DNA of 33,311 bases from Campylobacteraceae bacterium (GTDB lineage Bacteria > Campylobacterota > Campylobacteria > Campylobacterales > Arcobacteraceae), in assembly GCA_013215985.1 (NCBI GenBank), contig JABSOL010000008.1, positions 1 through 33,311 of the forward strand, written 5' to 3'. The notes beneath the pieces are model-generated. The model was not told the DNA's origin. It did not search any database and saw only the letters and a program-made list of their open reading frames with translations. The translations under genes and the position numbers were made by a program. Shown here one piece after another: positions 1 through 8,778 of this stretch (position 1 is its first letter; every line of letters starts with the position of its first letter).

Positions 1-444
1 AAGAATTCTTCATTTTTTACTAATAATGACTTTATTATTGAGGACTTTAGTTTTATAATTAATAAAAAAATTAAAGATATGAATAAAGAAGAGACTAAAG
101 TCGTCAAAATATTAAATCGTACTAAGTATTTAAATTTTATTTCTATTTTCTTTAATGAATTAATAAGAAATAAAAATTTTATATTCTTTATGATGCCTTT
201 ATTCTTTTATTTATATAGCGCATTCATTTTTTATTCCAATAATACATTGAACTTTTTTGTAATTATGTGCTTATTATTAATTATTTTTGCGATTATAAAT
301 TTGGTTGGAACCTTCTTTATCGTTATTTTTATGAGAAAAAGTGTTATAATTAAAAGCATTGTCAAAAAAAAACAAGAAAAAATATATGCAATTAAGATAA
401 AAGAAAAGTATAAAGAAATAAAAGAAAAAAGAAATAAATATTAA
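1..444 (+). CDS. Hypothetical membrane protein, 5' end outside the window (partial)
   Basis: The frame of the 79..444 ORF is open back to base 1 (KNSSFFTNNDFIIEDFSFIINKKIKDMNKEETK...). Two hydrophobic helices (FIFFMMPLFFYLYSAFIFY; FFVIMCLLLIIFAIINLVGTFFIVIFM) and a Lys-rich tail. The ATG at 79 is probably internal. Confidence 0.6.
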   Translation, partial: KNSSFFTNNDFIIEDFSFIINKKIKDMNKEETKVVKILNRTKYLNFISIFFNELIRNKNFIFFMMPLFFYLYSAFIFYSNNTLNFFVIMCLLLIIFAIINLVGTFFIVIFMRKSVIIKSIVKKKQEKIYAIKIKEKYKEIKEKRNKY

Positions 445-804
445 TTATACTAGGAACATTTATTAAGTAAGATACAACTGTTGCAGAATGTTAATTATGA
501 GGAGAATAATACTCAGTATGGTATTTAAATAAATAAAAAGCTTGAGAAAATAACTGTTGAACAATTATAATCACTAATTTATGAATGTGTATTATATAAA
601 AATTTAAATGTGTTCTAAGGTGTCGACGCTCACAGAATTTTTTCAGTATTGAGTCATTTTTGTTTTTGCAGAGATGTATTCTACTATATTATGTTAAAAA
701 TAAAAAAAAAGTCAAAATAAACAAGATTAATAGTTTTTAAGACAATTATTTATAATAAAAAAGCTATAAATAATATACTGTTTATTATAATAACAATGTG
801 AATT

Positions 805-2160
805 TTGTTACATATAAAATATAAAGGATTAAGATTGAGTTATACTGAAATAGAGAAATTAGGTCGAGGTGGATTTGCAGAAGTTGTGAAAGTAACTGAT
901 GGAAATACTGAATATGCTAAAAAAATATTTTCACCTAGTCAAAATCTTTTGGATGGTGTAGGAATTGATGAATTAAAAAGAAGATTTAAAAGAGAAGTTA
1001 AGTATCAAAAAAGTTTAACGCATAGAAATATTTTAGAAATATTAGATGTTTATTTAACCGAACAACCTCCTTATTTTATAATGCCATTAGCTGATTGTAC
1101 ATTGGAGTATGAATTAAAACATAATATGCCAGATAGTCCTAAAATAAAAATAATACTATTTGATATTTTAGCTGGACTTGAATTTCTTCATTTAAAAGGT
1201 TTTAAACATAGAGATCTTAAACCTGCTAATGTTTTAAAATTTTCTGATAATAATGAAGATAGATATGCAATATCTGATTTTGGTTTAATTTCTGCAAATG
1301 AAAGTGATTCTTCTACTATCACTGCAACAGGACAAGGCGCAGGTACTCAAAATTATTCTGCTCCAGAGTTAATTAATGGAGGCTTGAAAAAGGCAACTTT
1401 TAAAGTTGATATTTATTCGTTTGGTGCAATTCTACATGATATTTTTGCATCAGGATCAAGTAGAACCCCCTATTCTGAAATTATTTTTCCAGGAGAAATT
1501 GGGATAATTATGTCTAAATGTACAAAAACTAATCCTTTGAGAAGATATAATTCTGTATCTGAATTAAGAGAAGAGATATATGATTATTTAAATACAAATA
1601 TTATATCCTTTGTATCAGATTTTGAAGAGTCTTTAGTCTCTTTATTAAAAGAAAAAAATAATCAAGGAAATCCATTAACTAATGATGAGTGGGATAGAAT
1701 TTTTTCATATATAGATGAAAATCCATGTGCTATTAATATTTATAAAACAATAAGTGAAGAACAAATATTAGAATTGCATGAAAATCCTTCACTTTTTAAT
1801 GCAATGGGCGAATATTTTGCTGAATATATAAAAAATTATAGCCATGATTTTGCTTATTGTGATATTTTGGCAAGTAAAGCTGAAAAATTTTATGATAATG
1901 GAGATTTAAGCTTAAAATCAGAAATTGCAATTACATTATTGTTATTGGGGACAAGTCATAATAGATGGTATGTTGAACAAAAATTTATGAGAATGATAAA
2001 TACAGAAATAAGTGATATTCTTGCTGAAAGAATTAAAGTAGAATTAGATGTACAAGATATAGATTTCATATCTAAAATGAATCATGTTTGTAATTCTATT
2101 TCTATAACAACTGATAATATGCACCCAATTCTAGAAAACTATTTAAATGAGTTACAGTAA
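805..2160 (+). CDS. Serine/threonine protein kinase with about 170 aa C-terminal extension of unknown function
   Basis: Gly-rich loop LGRGGFAEV, Lys in YAKKIF, HRDLKPANVL catalytic loop, DFGL, SAPEL, DIYSFGAIL. Apparent TTG start. Confidence 0.9.
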   Translation: MLHIKYKGLRLSYTEIEKLGRGGFAEVVKVTDGNTEYAKKIFSPSQNLLDGVGIDELKRRFKREVKYQKSLTHRNILEILDVYLTEQPPYFIMPLADCTLEYELKHNMPDSPKIKIILFDILAGLEFLHLKGFKHRDLKPANVLKFSDNNEDRYAISDFGLISANESDSSTITATGQGAGTQNYSAPELINGGLKKATFKVDIYSFGAILHDIFASGSSRTPYSEIIFPGEIGIIMSKCTKTNPLRRYNSVSELREEIYDYLNTNIISFVSDFEESLVSLLKEKNNQGNPLTNDEWDRIFSYIDENPCAINIYKTISEEQILELHENPSLFNAMGEYFAEYIKNYSHDFAYCDILASKAEKFYDNGDLSLKSEIAITLLLLGTSHNRWYVEQKFMRMINTEISDILAERIKVELDVQDIDFISKMNHVCNSISITTDNMHPILENYLNELQ

Positions 2161-2870
2161 TGATTAAAAATTCTAGTTTTTCAAGTCAAGGTAAGAATAA
2201 ATTAAATCAAGATGCAATATTGTTCTATTCAACTGATAACCATACCTATCTATTTGCTATTGCAGATGGAATGGGTGGAAAGTATGGTGGTAACATTGCA
2301 TCAAACTACTCTCTTAACTTAGTGGAAGAATTATTTAAAGAAGATAATAATATTAGTATTAAGAATATGTTTTCTTTAATATCCGAAAAATTAAAAGAAT
2401 TTTCAAAAAAATTTACTGAGTATTCTAAAATGGGAACAACCTTAACTATTTGTATCGTAAGAAATAATCGTTTATATTATGGACATGTAGGAGATTGCCG
2501 AATTTATCATTTGAGAAATGAAGGAATAGTTTCTAAAACGAAAGATCAAACTGAACTTCAAGAATTATTAGATAAGAAGGTTATAAATAAATATGCAGCA
2601 AAATCGTACCATCGTAAAAATATTTTACTATCAGTTATGTCAGCCACATCTTCTTACACTTTAGAAGAAGGGTATTTTGATATACAAACTAAGGATAGAT
2701 TACTATTATTAAGTGATGGCGTGTATAATGTAATTAGAAATAAAAAATATATAAGGGATCTTTCTCTTACTTCTACATCTTTAACTGTATTTATAGATAA
2801 AATCAGAAATACAATTATTGAAAATGGGGTAATAGATGATTATTCATGTATTGGTATTGAAATTGAATAA
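2160..2870 (+). CDS. PP2C-family (PPM) protein phosphatase
   Basis: NQD, ADGMGGKYGG, MGTTLTICIV, GHVGDCRIYHLR, LLLLSDGVYN and DDYSCIGIEI motifs. Start overlaps the kinase stop by 1 nt (TAATG). Confidence 0.92.
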   Translation: MIKNSSFSSQGKNKLNQDAILFYSTDNHTYLFAIADGMGGKYGGNIASNYSLNLVEELFKEDNNISIKNMFSLISEKLKEFSKKFTEYSKMGTTLTICIVRNNRLYYGHVGDCRIYHLRNEGIVSKTKDQTELQELLDKKVINKYAAKSYHRKNILLSVMSATSSYTLEEGYFDIQTKDRLLLLSDGVYNVIRNKKYIRDLSLTSTSLTVFIDKIRNTIIENGVIDDYSCIGIEIE

Positions 2871-2910
2871 TCCCATATTTTTTAATTATTAAAAATATAA
2901 TTAGGCCCAT

Positions 2911-4155
2911 TTAACTTATCTTTGGTAGACTAATCCTATCCAAGTAATTTGCATACCAACAAATTACCCCTCTCATTCCATTTACATAAGAAGCTCTATT
3001 ATAAGCTGCTTTAATTTTGTTTTGTTCTTTATGTGAGAGTAGGGCTTCTATTACTTCTGCTGTATATTTATGTCCATTTTCTGAATTAGCATTTTCATAT
3101 GCTATTGTTGAAAACATAGCTCTAAAACTATGAGGAACAAATTCTTCTTTTGTAAAGCCCATTCTTCTTAGTGCTGTAATTAAAGTATTATCACTCATTG
3201 GTTTATTTTTGAGTATATAACTTGGAAATACATATTTACTTTCAAAAGTATATTCTTTTATTTCATTTAGGATTTTTATTACTTGTGGAGGTAGAGGAAG
3301 AATAAATTCTATTTTAGTTTTCATTTTATGTTTTGGAATAGTCCATTCTTCTTTCTCAAAATCAATTTCAGACCATTCACAGTGTCTAATATTAAAACTT
3401 CGTACAAATACATAAGGAAGCATCTTTAAAGCCATTTTAGTACTGTAATCACCTGGGTAATCATCAATAGCTAAAAGTAATGCTTTTATATCTTTATCTT
3501 TTGTGAAAGTAGGGTAGTGTTTTTTTTCTCTTTTTCCAATTACTATTTTTTGATCAATATCAGAGATTATATTATGAGGTACATATTCTAATGTTACTGC
3601 ATACATAAATACTTTATTTAAAAGCATATAAACTCTTTTTGCAGTTTCTTGTATTCCTTTTGCTTTTAAATCTTTTAATACTTCTATAATGTCTAATCTA
3701 GTTATTTCATCAATAGCTTTATTTTTTAGAAAATGATAAGTATAGTTTTCTAAAGCACGACCTAATTTAATATGATAGTTTTCAGATACTTCAGATCTAT
3801 AATGTTCTAACCATTCTTGAGAGATTTTAAAAAAAGTGTTATCTTTTTTAATTTCTATAATTTTATTGTTAGCTTTCTTTTTTTTCTTTTCTTCTGCTGG
3901 ATCAATTTCGTTTGCAATTAAAGATTTATACTCTTCTTTTTTATCTCTTGCATTCTTTAATGAGAAAGATGGATATGTTCCTAATGATATAACTTTTTCT
4001 TTATCATTGAATCTATATTTGAATCTCCAACTCTTACCACCTTTTTTTGTGATTAATAAAAAGAGACCACCTCCATCAAAAACCTTGTAATCTTTTTCTT
4101 TGGCTTTGAGTGAATTTATTTTTGTTACAGTTAGTGGGACAATCGGCTTAGCCAT
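2911..4155 (-). CDS. P4/DUF4102-type tyrosine recombinase (integrase)
   Basis: N-terminal DUF4102-like region (LTVTKINSLKAKEKDYKVFDGGGLFLLITKKGGKSWRFKYRF...SLGTYPSFSLKNARDK). Catalytic motifs: Arg in FVRSFNIRHCEWSEID, HSFRAMFSTIAYE, LLSHKEQNKIKAAYNR. RBS-like AGGAGG upstream. Confidence 0.95.
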   Translation of the reverse strand: MAKPIVPLTVTKINSLKAKEKDYKVFDGGGLFLLITKKGGKSWRFKYRFNDKEKVISLGTYPSFSLKNARDKKEEYKSLIANEIDPAEEKKKKKANNKIIEIKKDNTFFKISQEWLEHYRSEVSENYHIKLGRALENYTYHFLKNKAIDEITRLDIIEVLKDLKAKGIQETAKRVYMLLNKVFMYAVTLEYVPHNIISDIDQKIVIGKREKKHYPTFTKDKDIKALLLAIDDYPGDYSTKMALKMLPYVFVRSFNIRHCEWSEIDFEKEEWTIPKHKMKTKIEFILPLPPQVIKILNEIKEYTFESKYVFPSYILKNKPMSDNTLITALRRMGFTKEEFVPHSFRAMFSTIAYENANSENGHKYTAEVIEALLSHKEQNKIKAAYNRASYVNGMRGVICWYANYLDRISLPKIS

Positions 4156-4168
4156 AATTTCCTCCTAT

Positions 4169-4233
4169 AATGGGGTACTTTTTTTATACCCTTTTTTCAA
4201 TTATAGAGAAAGTACCCCAAAAAGTACCCCATT
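4169..4233. repeat. Int-proximal inverted/direct repeats (AATGGGGTACTTTTT / AAAAAGTACCCCATT, plus an extra AAAGTACCCC)
   Basis: 15-nt perfect inverted repeat at 4169-4183 and 4219-4233, with a third copy AAAGTACCCC at 4209-4218, directly upstream of the integrase start. Confidence 0.85.
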
Positions 4234-4342
4234 AATTGAAATTAGTGCTGGATCTTAATGTATGGGAATAGACGATAAGTGGGTTAAATGCCGATAATAT
4301 CGGTCTTTGTTGGACTATATAAGATGTTGTTGGATAGTATTT

Positions 4343-4735
4343 TGGTGGAGATGTGGAGAATCGAACTCCAGTGTTAAAACATATCAAAATAGCGTCTACA
4401 TGTTTAGTAAAAGGTTGATTAATTTCATTTTAAAAAAGCTCTACCTGCAAGGCTTTTAAAAAACTAAGATTCTAAATGTCTTCTTGAAAGCAAATCAGCT
4501 TTCCAAAAATAAGCTATTAGGGGTGAACTCATTTAAATCTACCTATATAGCCTCAGTAGAATGAGCCTCCTAGTCTCGACCCAATAAAGGGGAGTCTAAA
4601 TTAAAACTTACGCTGCTGCGTAAGCTGGAGAATAATTTGTGTTATTTGCGTTTAAAAAAAATGAACCGTGTAACGGCATGTTCAGGCCGACATGCAACTA
4701 TCCCTCTATGCTCCAATCGATGCCAAGTCATCCCC
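4343..4735 (-). ncRNA. ssrA: tmRNA (transfer-messenger RNA)
   Basis: Minus-strand 5' GGGGATGACTTGGCATCGA and 3' GGAGTTCGATTCTCCACATCTCCACCA; acceptor GGGGATG pairs with CATCTCC. Tag ORF (4608-4649) reads GCA AAT AAC ACA AAT TAT TCT CCA GCT TAC GCA GCA GCG TAA = ANNTNYSPAYAAA*. Confidence 0.97.
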
Positions 4736-4814
4736 GAGTGTAGAAGTGTTGAAAGCGAATTCTAACAGATTAAACTGAATTGAACTTGAATAATCTGTTA
4801 AATAAGTAAAATTT

Positions 4815-5099
4815 CTATAAAACTTCTAATTCGAATGGTTCTACATGCGCATTATACTGATTAAAGTTTTCTTTAAAATGTAAATAATGATCTGTTTTAT
4901 AGTGTGATCTTAAAGCATCTTCATCTTTCCAAGATTGCATTACTATGAATTCAACTATATTAGTTTTTGTTTGATATACATCGTATAATAAACATCCTTC
5001 TTCTTCTTTTGAAGCTTGAATTGTTGTTTTTAATAAAGCTTTTAACTCTTCTATACAGTCTCTTTTTGCAAGATATATAATTTGTCTTGTTATTGTCAT
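4815..5099 (-). CDS. Putative quinol monooxygenase / antibiotic biosynthesis monooxygenase (ABM) domain protein
   Basis: 94 aa; KEEEGCLLYDVYQ, FIVMQSWKDEDALRSHYKTDHY are typical of YgiN/ABM dimeric alpha-beta barrel proteins. Confidence 0.85.
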   Translation of the reverse strand: MTITRQIIYLAKRDCIEELKALLKTTIQASKEEEGCLLYDVYQTKTNIVEFIVMQSWKDEDALRSHYKTDHYLHFKENFNQYNAHVEPFELEVL

Positions 5100-5207
5100 A
5101 TTGTTCTCTTTTATATAATAATTAATTTTTTATATTGTATTAAATATTTACTTTAATTTAAATCAATAATTAGCTATAATATCGCATATTTTTATTGGAG
5201 ATTTTAC

Positions 5208-6410
5208 ATGAGTAAAAAAGGTATATTAATCATAGGTGCTGGCGGAGTTTCTCGGGTTGCTACTGTTAAGTGTGCTATGAATATTGATACATTTGAAACA
5301 ATCACTTTAGCTTCACGAACTTTGTCTAAATGCGAAGTTATTAAAGAAGAGATTTTAAGAAATCAAAAAGTAAGTATTAATACAGCTTGCGTTGATGCGG
5401 ACGATGTTCCTGCTCTTGTTGCATTAATTAAAGAAGTTAACCCTAAATTAGTTTTAAATTTAGCACTTCCTTACCAAGATTTAACAATTATGGATGCTTG
5501 TACACAATGTAATGTTGATTATGTTGATACTGCTAATTATGAACACCCTGATGTTGCAAAATTTGAATACAAAGAACAATGGGCAAAACATGAGCAATTT
5601 AAAGAAGCTAATGTTAAAGCATTATTAGGTTCAGGTTTTGATCCTGGTGTTACTGGTGTTTACTGTGCTTATGCAGCTCAGAACTTATTTGATGAAATTC
5701 ATACTATTGATATTATGGATTGTAATGCTGGAGATCATGGTTATGCTTTTGCTACTAACTTTAATCCAGAAATTAATTTAAGAGAAGTTAGCTCAAAAGG
5801 TAGATATTGGGAAGAGGGTAAATGGATTGAAACTGAACCATTAGCGATCAGAATTGAACATGATTATCCTGAAATTGGTGTAAAACCATCTTATTTACTT
5901 TATCATGAAGAATTAGAATCTTTATGTAAAAACATTAAAGGTTTAAAAAGAATTAGATTCTTTATGACTTTTGGAGATTCTTATATTCAACATATGAAAT
6001 GTTTAGAAAATGTTGGAATGTTAGGTATTAAAGAAGTAGAACATAAGGGGCAAAAAATTATTCCTATGGAATTTTTAGCAACTCTTCTTCCAGATCCTGC
6101 ATCTTTAGGACCTCTTACTGTTGGTAAAACAAATATTGGTTGTATTATTGAAGGAATCAAAAACGGAATCAAAAAGAAAGTTTATATTTATAATATTTGC
6201 GATCATGAAGAATGTTATAAAGAAACTGGAGGACAAGCTGTTTCATATACAACTGGAGTTCCTGCTATGATTGGTGCTAAACTGATTTATAAAGGAATTT
6301 GGGATGGAAAAGGTGTATTTAATATTGAAGAATTTGATGCAAAACCTTTTATGGATGAAATGATGGTTCAAGGTTTACCTTATACTATTTTAGATCTACC
6401 TGTAGACTAA
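5208..6410 (+). CDS. Saccharopine dehydrogenase family protein, likely carboxynorspermidine dehydrogenase
   Basis: N-terminal Rossmann motif GILIIGAGGVSRVATVKCA, GSGFDPGVTGVYCAYA, GGQAVSYTTGVPAMIGAKL. nspC lies nearby. Confidence 0.9.
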   Translation: MSKKGILIIGAGGVSRVATVKCAMNIDTFETITLASRTLSKCEVIKEEILRNQKVSINTACVDADDVPALVALIKEVNPKLVLNLALPYQDLTIMDACTQCNVDYVDTANYEHPDVAKFEYKEQWAKHEQFKEANVKALLGSGFDPGVTGVYCAYAAQNLFDEIHTIDIMDCNAGDHGYAFATNFNPEINLREVSSKGRYWEEGKWIETEPLAIRIEHDYPEIGVKPSYLLYHEELESLCKNIKGLKRIRFFMTFGDSYIQHMKCLENVGMLGIKEVEHKGQKIIPMEFLATLLPDPASLGPLTVGKTNIGCIIEGIKNGIKKKVYIYNICDHEECYKETGGQAVSYTTGVPAMIGAKLIYKGIWDGKGVFNIEEFDAKPFMDEMMVQGLPYTILDLPVD

Positions 6411-6442
6411 TTATTTAAAAGAGATTTTTCTCTTTTAAATAA
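6411..6442 (+). terminator. Hairpin after the carboxynorspermidine dehydrogenase gene
   Basis: TTATTTAAAAGAGA-TTTT-TCTCTTTTAAATAA, perfect 14-bp arms starting 1 nt after the stop codon; no clear U-tract. Confidence 0.55.
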
Positions 6443-6543
6443 TAAAAAACTAAAAAAACTAAAAATAAATAATAAAAAATAATAATACACAAAGACTTAA
6501 CATATATTTTTGTATAATAAAATAAATTATTAAAGGATTTATT

Positions 6544-6708
6544 ATGCAAAAGTATATTTGTACTGTATGTGATTATATATATGACCCTAAAGTTGGAGAT
6601 GTTGATTCAGGTATAAAGCCAGGAACTGCTTTTGAAGATATTCCTGAAGATTGGGAATGTCCTGACTGTGGTGTTAATAAAGAGGATTTTGAAATATATG
6701 AAGAATAA
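6544..6708 (+). CDS. Rubredoxin (54 aa), absent from the supplied ORF track
   Basis: [54 protein letters not shown]; two CxxC motifs (CTVC, CPDC). Confidence 0.95.
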   Translation: MQKYICTVCDYIYDPKVGDVDSGIKPGTAFEDIPEDWECPDCGVNKEDFEIYEE

Positions 6709-7837
6709 AGAGTTTAAAAGTTTAGAAGAATTACCAAGCCCATGTTTTGTGATGGAAGAAAAGTTACTAATAAAAAACCTTGAAATATTAAAAAGAGTTC
6801 AAGATGAATCAAATGTAAATATTTTACTTGCTTTAAAAGGATACGCACTTTGGAACTCTTTTCCTTTAGTTAGACAATACTTAAAAGGTTGCTGTGCTTC
6901 GGGATTACATGAAGCTCTATTAGCAAAAGAAGAGTTTGGAAAAGAAGTTCATACTTACTCACCTGCTTTTAAAGATGAAGAAATTGATGAAATTTTAGAT
7001 CTTTCAAATCATGTTGTATTTAACTCTTTCTCTCAATGGAATAGATACAAAAATAAAGCTGTACAAAAAACGTCATGTGGATTAAGAATAAACCCTGAAT
7101 ATTCAAGTGTAGAAGTTGACTTATATAATCCTTGCGCACCATTTTCACGTCTTGGAATTACAAAAGATAATTTTAAAGAAGATGAAATAGAAGGAATCGA
7201 AGGTTTACATTTTCATGCACTTTGTGAACAAAATGTGGATGTTTTAGCTGCTGTTTTAGAAAAATTCGAAAAAAACTTTTCAAAATATTTTAAAGATTTA
7301 AAATGGATTAATTTTGGAGGAGGACATCATATTACAAGAATTGATTATGATGTAGATGCTTTAATTATTTTATTAAAAGAGTTTAAAAGTAGATATCCTC
7401 ATTTAGAAGTATATTTAGAACCAGGTGAAGCAATAGGTTGGCAAACTGGATATTTAATGGCAAGTGTTTTAGATATTGTTGATAATAAAATGAACATAGC
7501 TATTTTAGATACTTCAGCAGAAGCTCATATGCCAGATACTTTAGCAATGCCATATAAAGCTGATATAAGAGATTTTTCCTCTTTACTTGATTTAGAATAT
7601 AAATATAGATTTGCAGGTAACACTTGTTTAGCTGGTGATATTATTGGTGATTATTCATCTTCTAAAGAGCTTAAAATAGGTGACAAAATTATACTTGAAG
7701 ACATGATACACTATACTATGGTCAAAACAACTACTTTTAATGGAATTAAATTGCCATCCTTAGCTATTAAAAAAGGCGATTGTTATCATCTTGTAACAAA
7801 CTATGGATATGATGAATACAAAAGAAGGTTATCGTAA
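6698..7837 (+). CDS. nspC: Carboxynorspermidine decarboxylase
   Basis: Fold III decarboxylase with [62 protein letters not shown]. Start moved from 6632 to the ATG at 6698 ([17 protein letters not shown]), because the extension overlaps rubredoxin out of frame. Confidence 0.93.
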   Translation: MKNKEFKSLEELPSPCFVMEEKLLIKNLEILKRVQDESNVNILLALKGYALWNSFPLVRQYLKGCCASGLHEALLAKEEFGKEVHTYSPAFKDEEIDEILDLSNHVVFNSFSQWNRYKNKAVQKTSCGLRINPEYSSVEVDLYNPCAPFSRLGITKDNFKEDEIEGIEGLHFHALCEQNVDVLAAVLEKFEKNFSKYFKDLKWINFGGGHHITRIDYDVDALIILLKEFKSRYPHLEVYLEPGEAIGWQTGYLMASVLDIVDNKMNIAILDTSAEAHMPDTLAMPYKADIRDFSSLLDLEYKYRFAGNTCLAGDIIGDYSSSKELKIGDKIILEDMIHYTMVKTTTFNGIKLPSLAIKKGDCYHLVTNYGYDEYKRRLS

Positions 7838-7850
7838 ATAAAGGAAGATT

Positions 7851-8774
7851 ATGGGTCAAGATAGGAATATTATATTAAGTGAAATTGTGGATAACGAAGA
7901 TTTAAATAGTGAGAATATTAAAAAAGACCCTGATTGTATTTTAAAAAAGAATAAAGATAAAAAAAGATGTAAAGCCAAAAAAGTAAAAATTTGGGTTAAA
8001 AAAGACACCTTGGAATATGAACAAGAATTAACACTTCTTCAAATTGAATTATTAAAATTACAAAACTGGGTTAAAGAAAATGGTTTAAAAGTTTTAATGA
8101 TTTTTGAAGGAAGAGATGCTGCTGGTAAAGGTGGTACTATTAAAAGAATTACTGAGCATCTAAACCCAAGAGGTGCAAGAGTAGTTGCTTTAGAGAAACC
8201 AAGTGATATTGAAAGAACTCAATGGTATTTCCAAAGATATACTCATTATTTACCAAGTGCTGGAGAAATTGTACTTTTTGATAGGTCTTGGTATAATAGG
8301 GGCGGAGTTGAACCTGTTATGAATTTTTGTACTTCAGAAGAACATCATGAATTTTTAAGAGAAGTTCCTGACTTTGAAAAAATGTTAGTAAAATCTGGAA
8401 TTATACTTTTTAAATTTTATTTTTCTGTTTCTAAGAAAGAACAGTTAAGAAGATTTAAAAAAAGAGAAACTGACCCATTAAAACAATATAAATTATCACC
8501 AGTAGATATGGAATCTCAAAAACTATGGGATAAATATACAGTTGCTAAATATTCAATGCTTATGTCTTCTAATACTGATATATCTCCTTGGATAATTGTA
8601 CGAAGTGATGATAAGAAAAAAGCTAGAATTAATTGTATTAAACATATTTTAAATAATGTTTCTTATGGTAAAAAAATAGATGATTCAAAAATTATAATAA
8701 ATAAAAAGATAATAGTTAAAGGTTCTAAAGAAATAGAGAAAATGGAACAAGAAAATAAATTTGCAAGGGCATAA
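7851..8774 (+). CDS. ppk2: Polyphosphate kinase 2 family protein
   Basis: IFEGRDAAGKGGTIKRI Walker A, FDRSWYNRGGVEPVM, WYFQRYTHYLPSAGEIV, SPWIIVRSDDKKKARIN. Confidence 0.95.
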   Translation: MGQDRNIILSEIVDNEDLNSENIKKDPDCILKKNKDKKRCKAKKVKIWVKKDTLEYEQELTLLQIELLKLQNWVKENGLKVLMIFEGRDAAGKGGTIKRITEHLNPRGARVVALEKPSDIERTQWYFQRYTHYLPSAGEIVLFDRSWYNRGGVEPVMNFCTSEEHHEFLREVPDFEKMLVKSGIILFKFYFSVSKKEQLRRFKKRETDPLKQYKLSPVDMESQKLWDKYTVAKYSMLMSSNTDISPWIIVRSDDKKKARINCIKHILNNVSYGKKIDDSKIIINKKIIVKGSKEIEKMEQENKFARA

Positions 8775-8778
8775 ATAG

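Larger units (their letters stand above)
1..4342. mobile_element. Integrase-proximal end of an integrative element (genomic island) inserted at the ssrA 3' end; other end outside the window
   Basis: P4-type integrase 188 bp from the ssrA CCA end, transcribed away from ssrA, with accessory genes beyond it and ordinary core genes on the other side. The second att site is not in the window. Confidence 0.75.

Noticed and set aside
618-660. Possible IS/transposase remnant or attL-like copy around GGTGTCGACGCTCACAG
   Set aside because: No transposase motif, terminal repeats, or match to the ssrA 3' end could be found; kept only as part of the unexplained gap.
3836-4090. ORF 84 aa on + strand
   Set aside because: Antisense to the integrase N-terminal region; hydrophobic/Phe-rich product typical of a shadow of Lys-rich coding.
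5987-6172. ORF 61 aa on - strand
   Set aside because: Antisense inside the saccharopine dehydrogenase family gene; no family resemblance.
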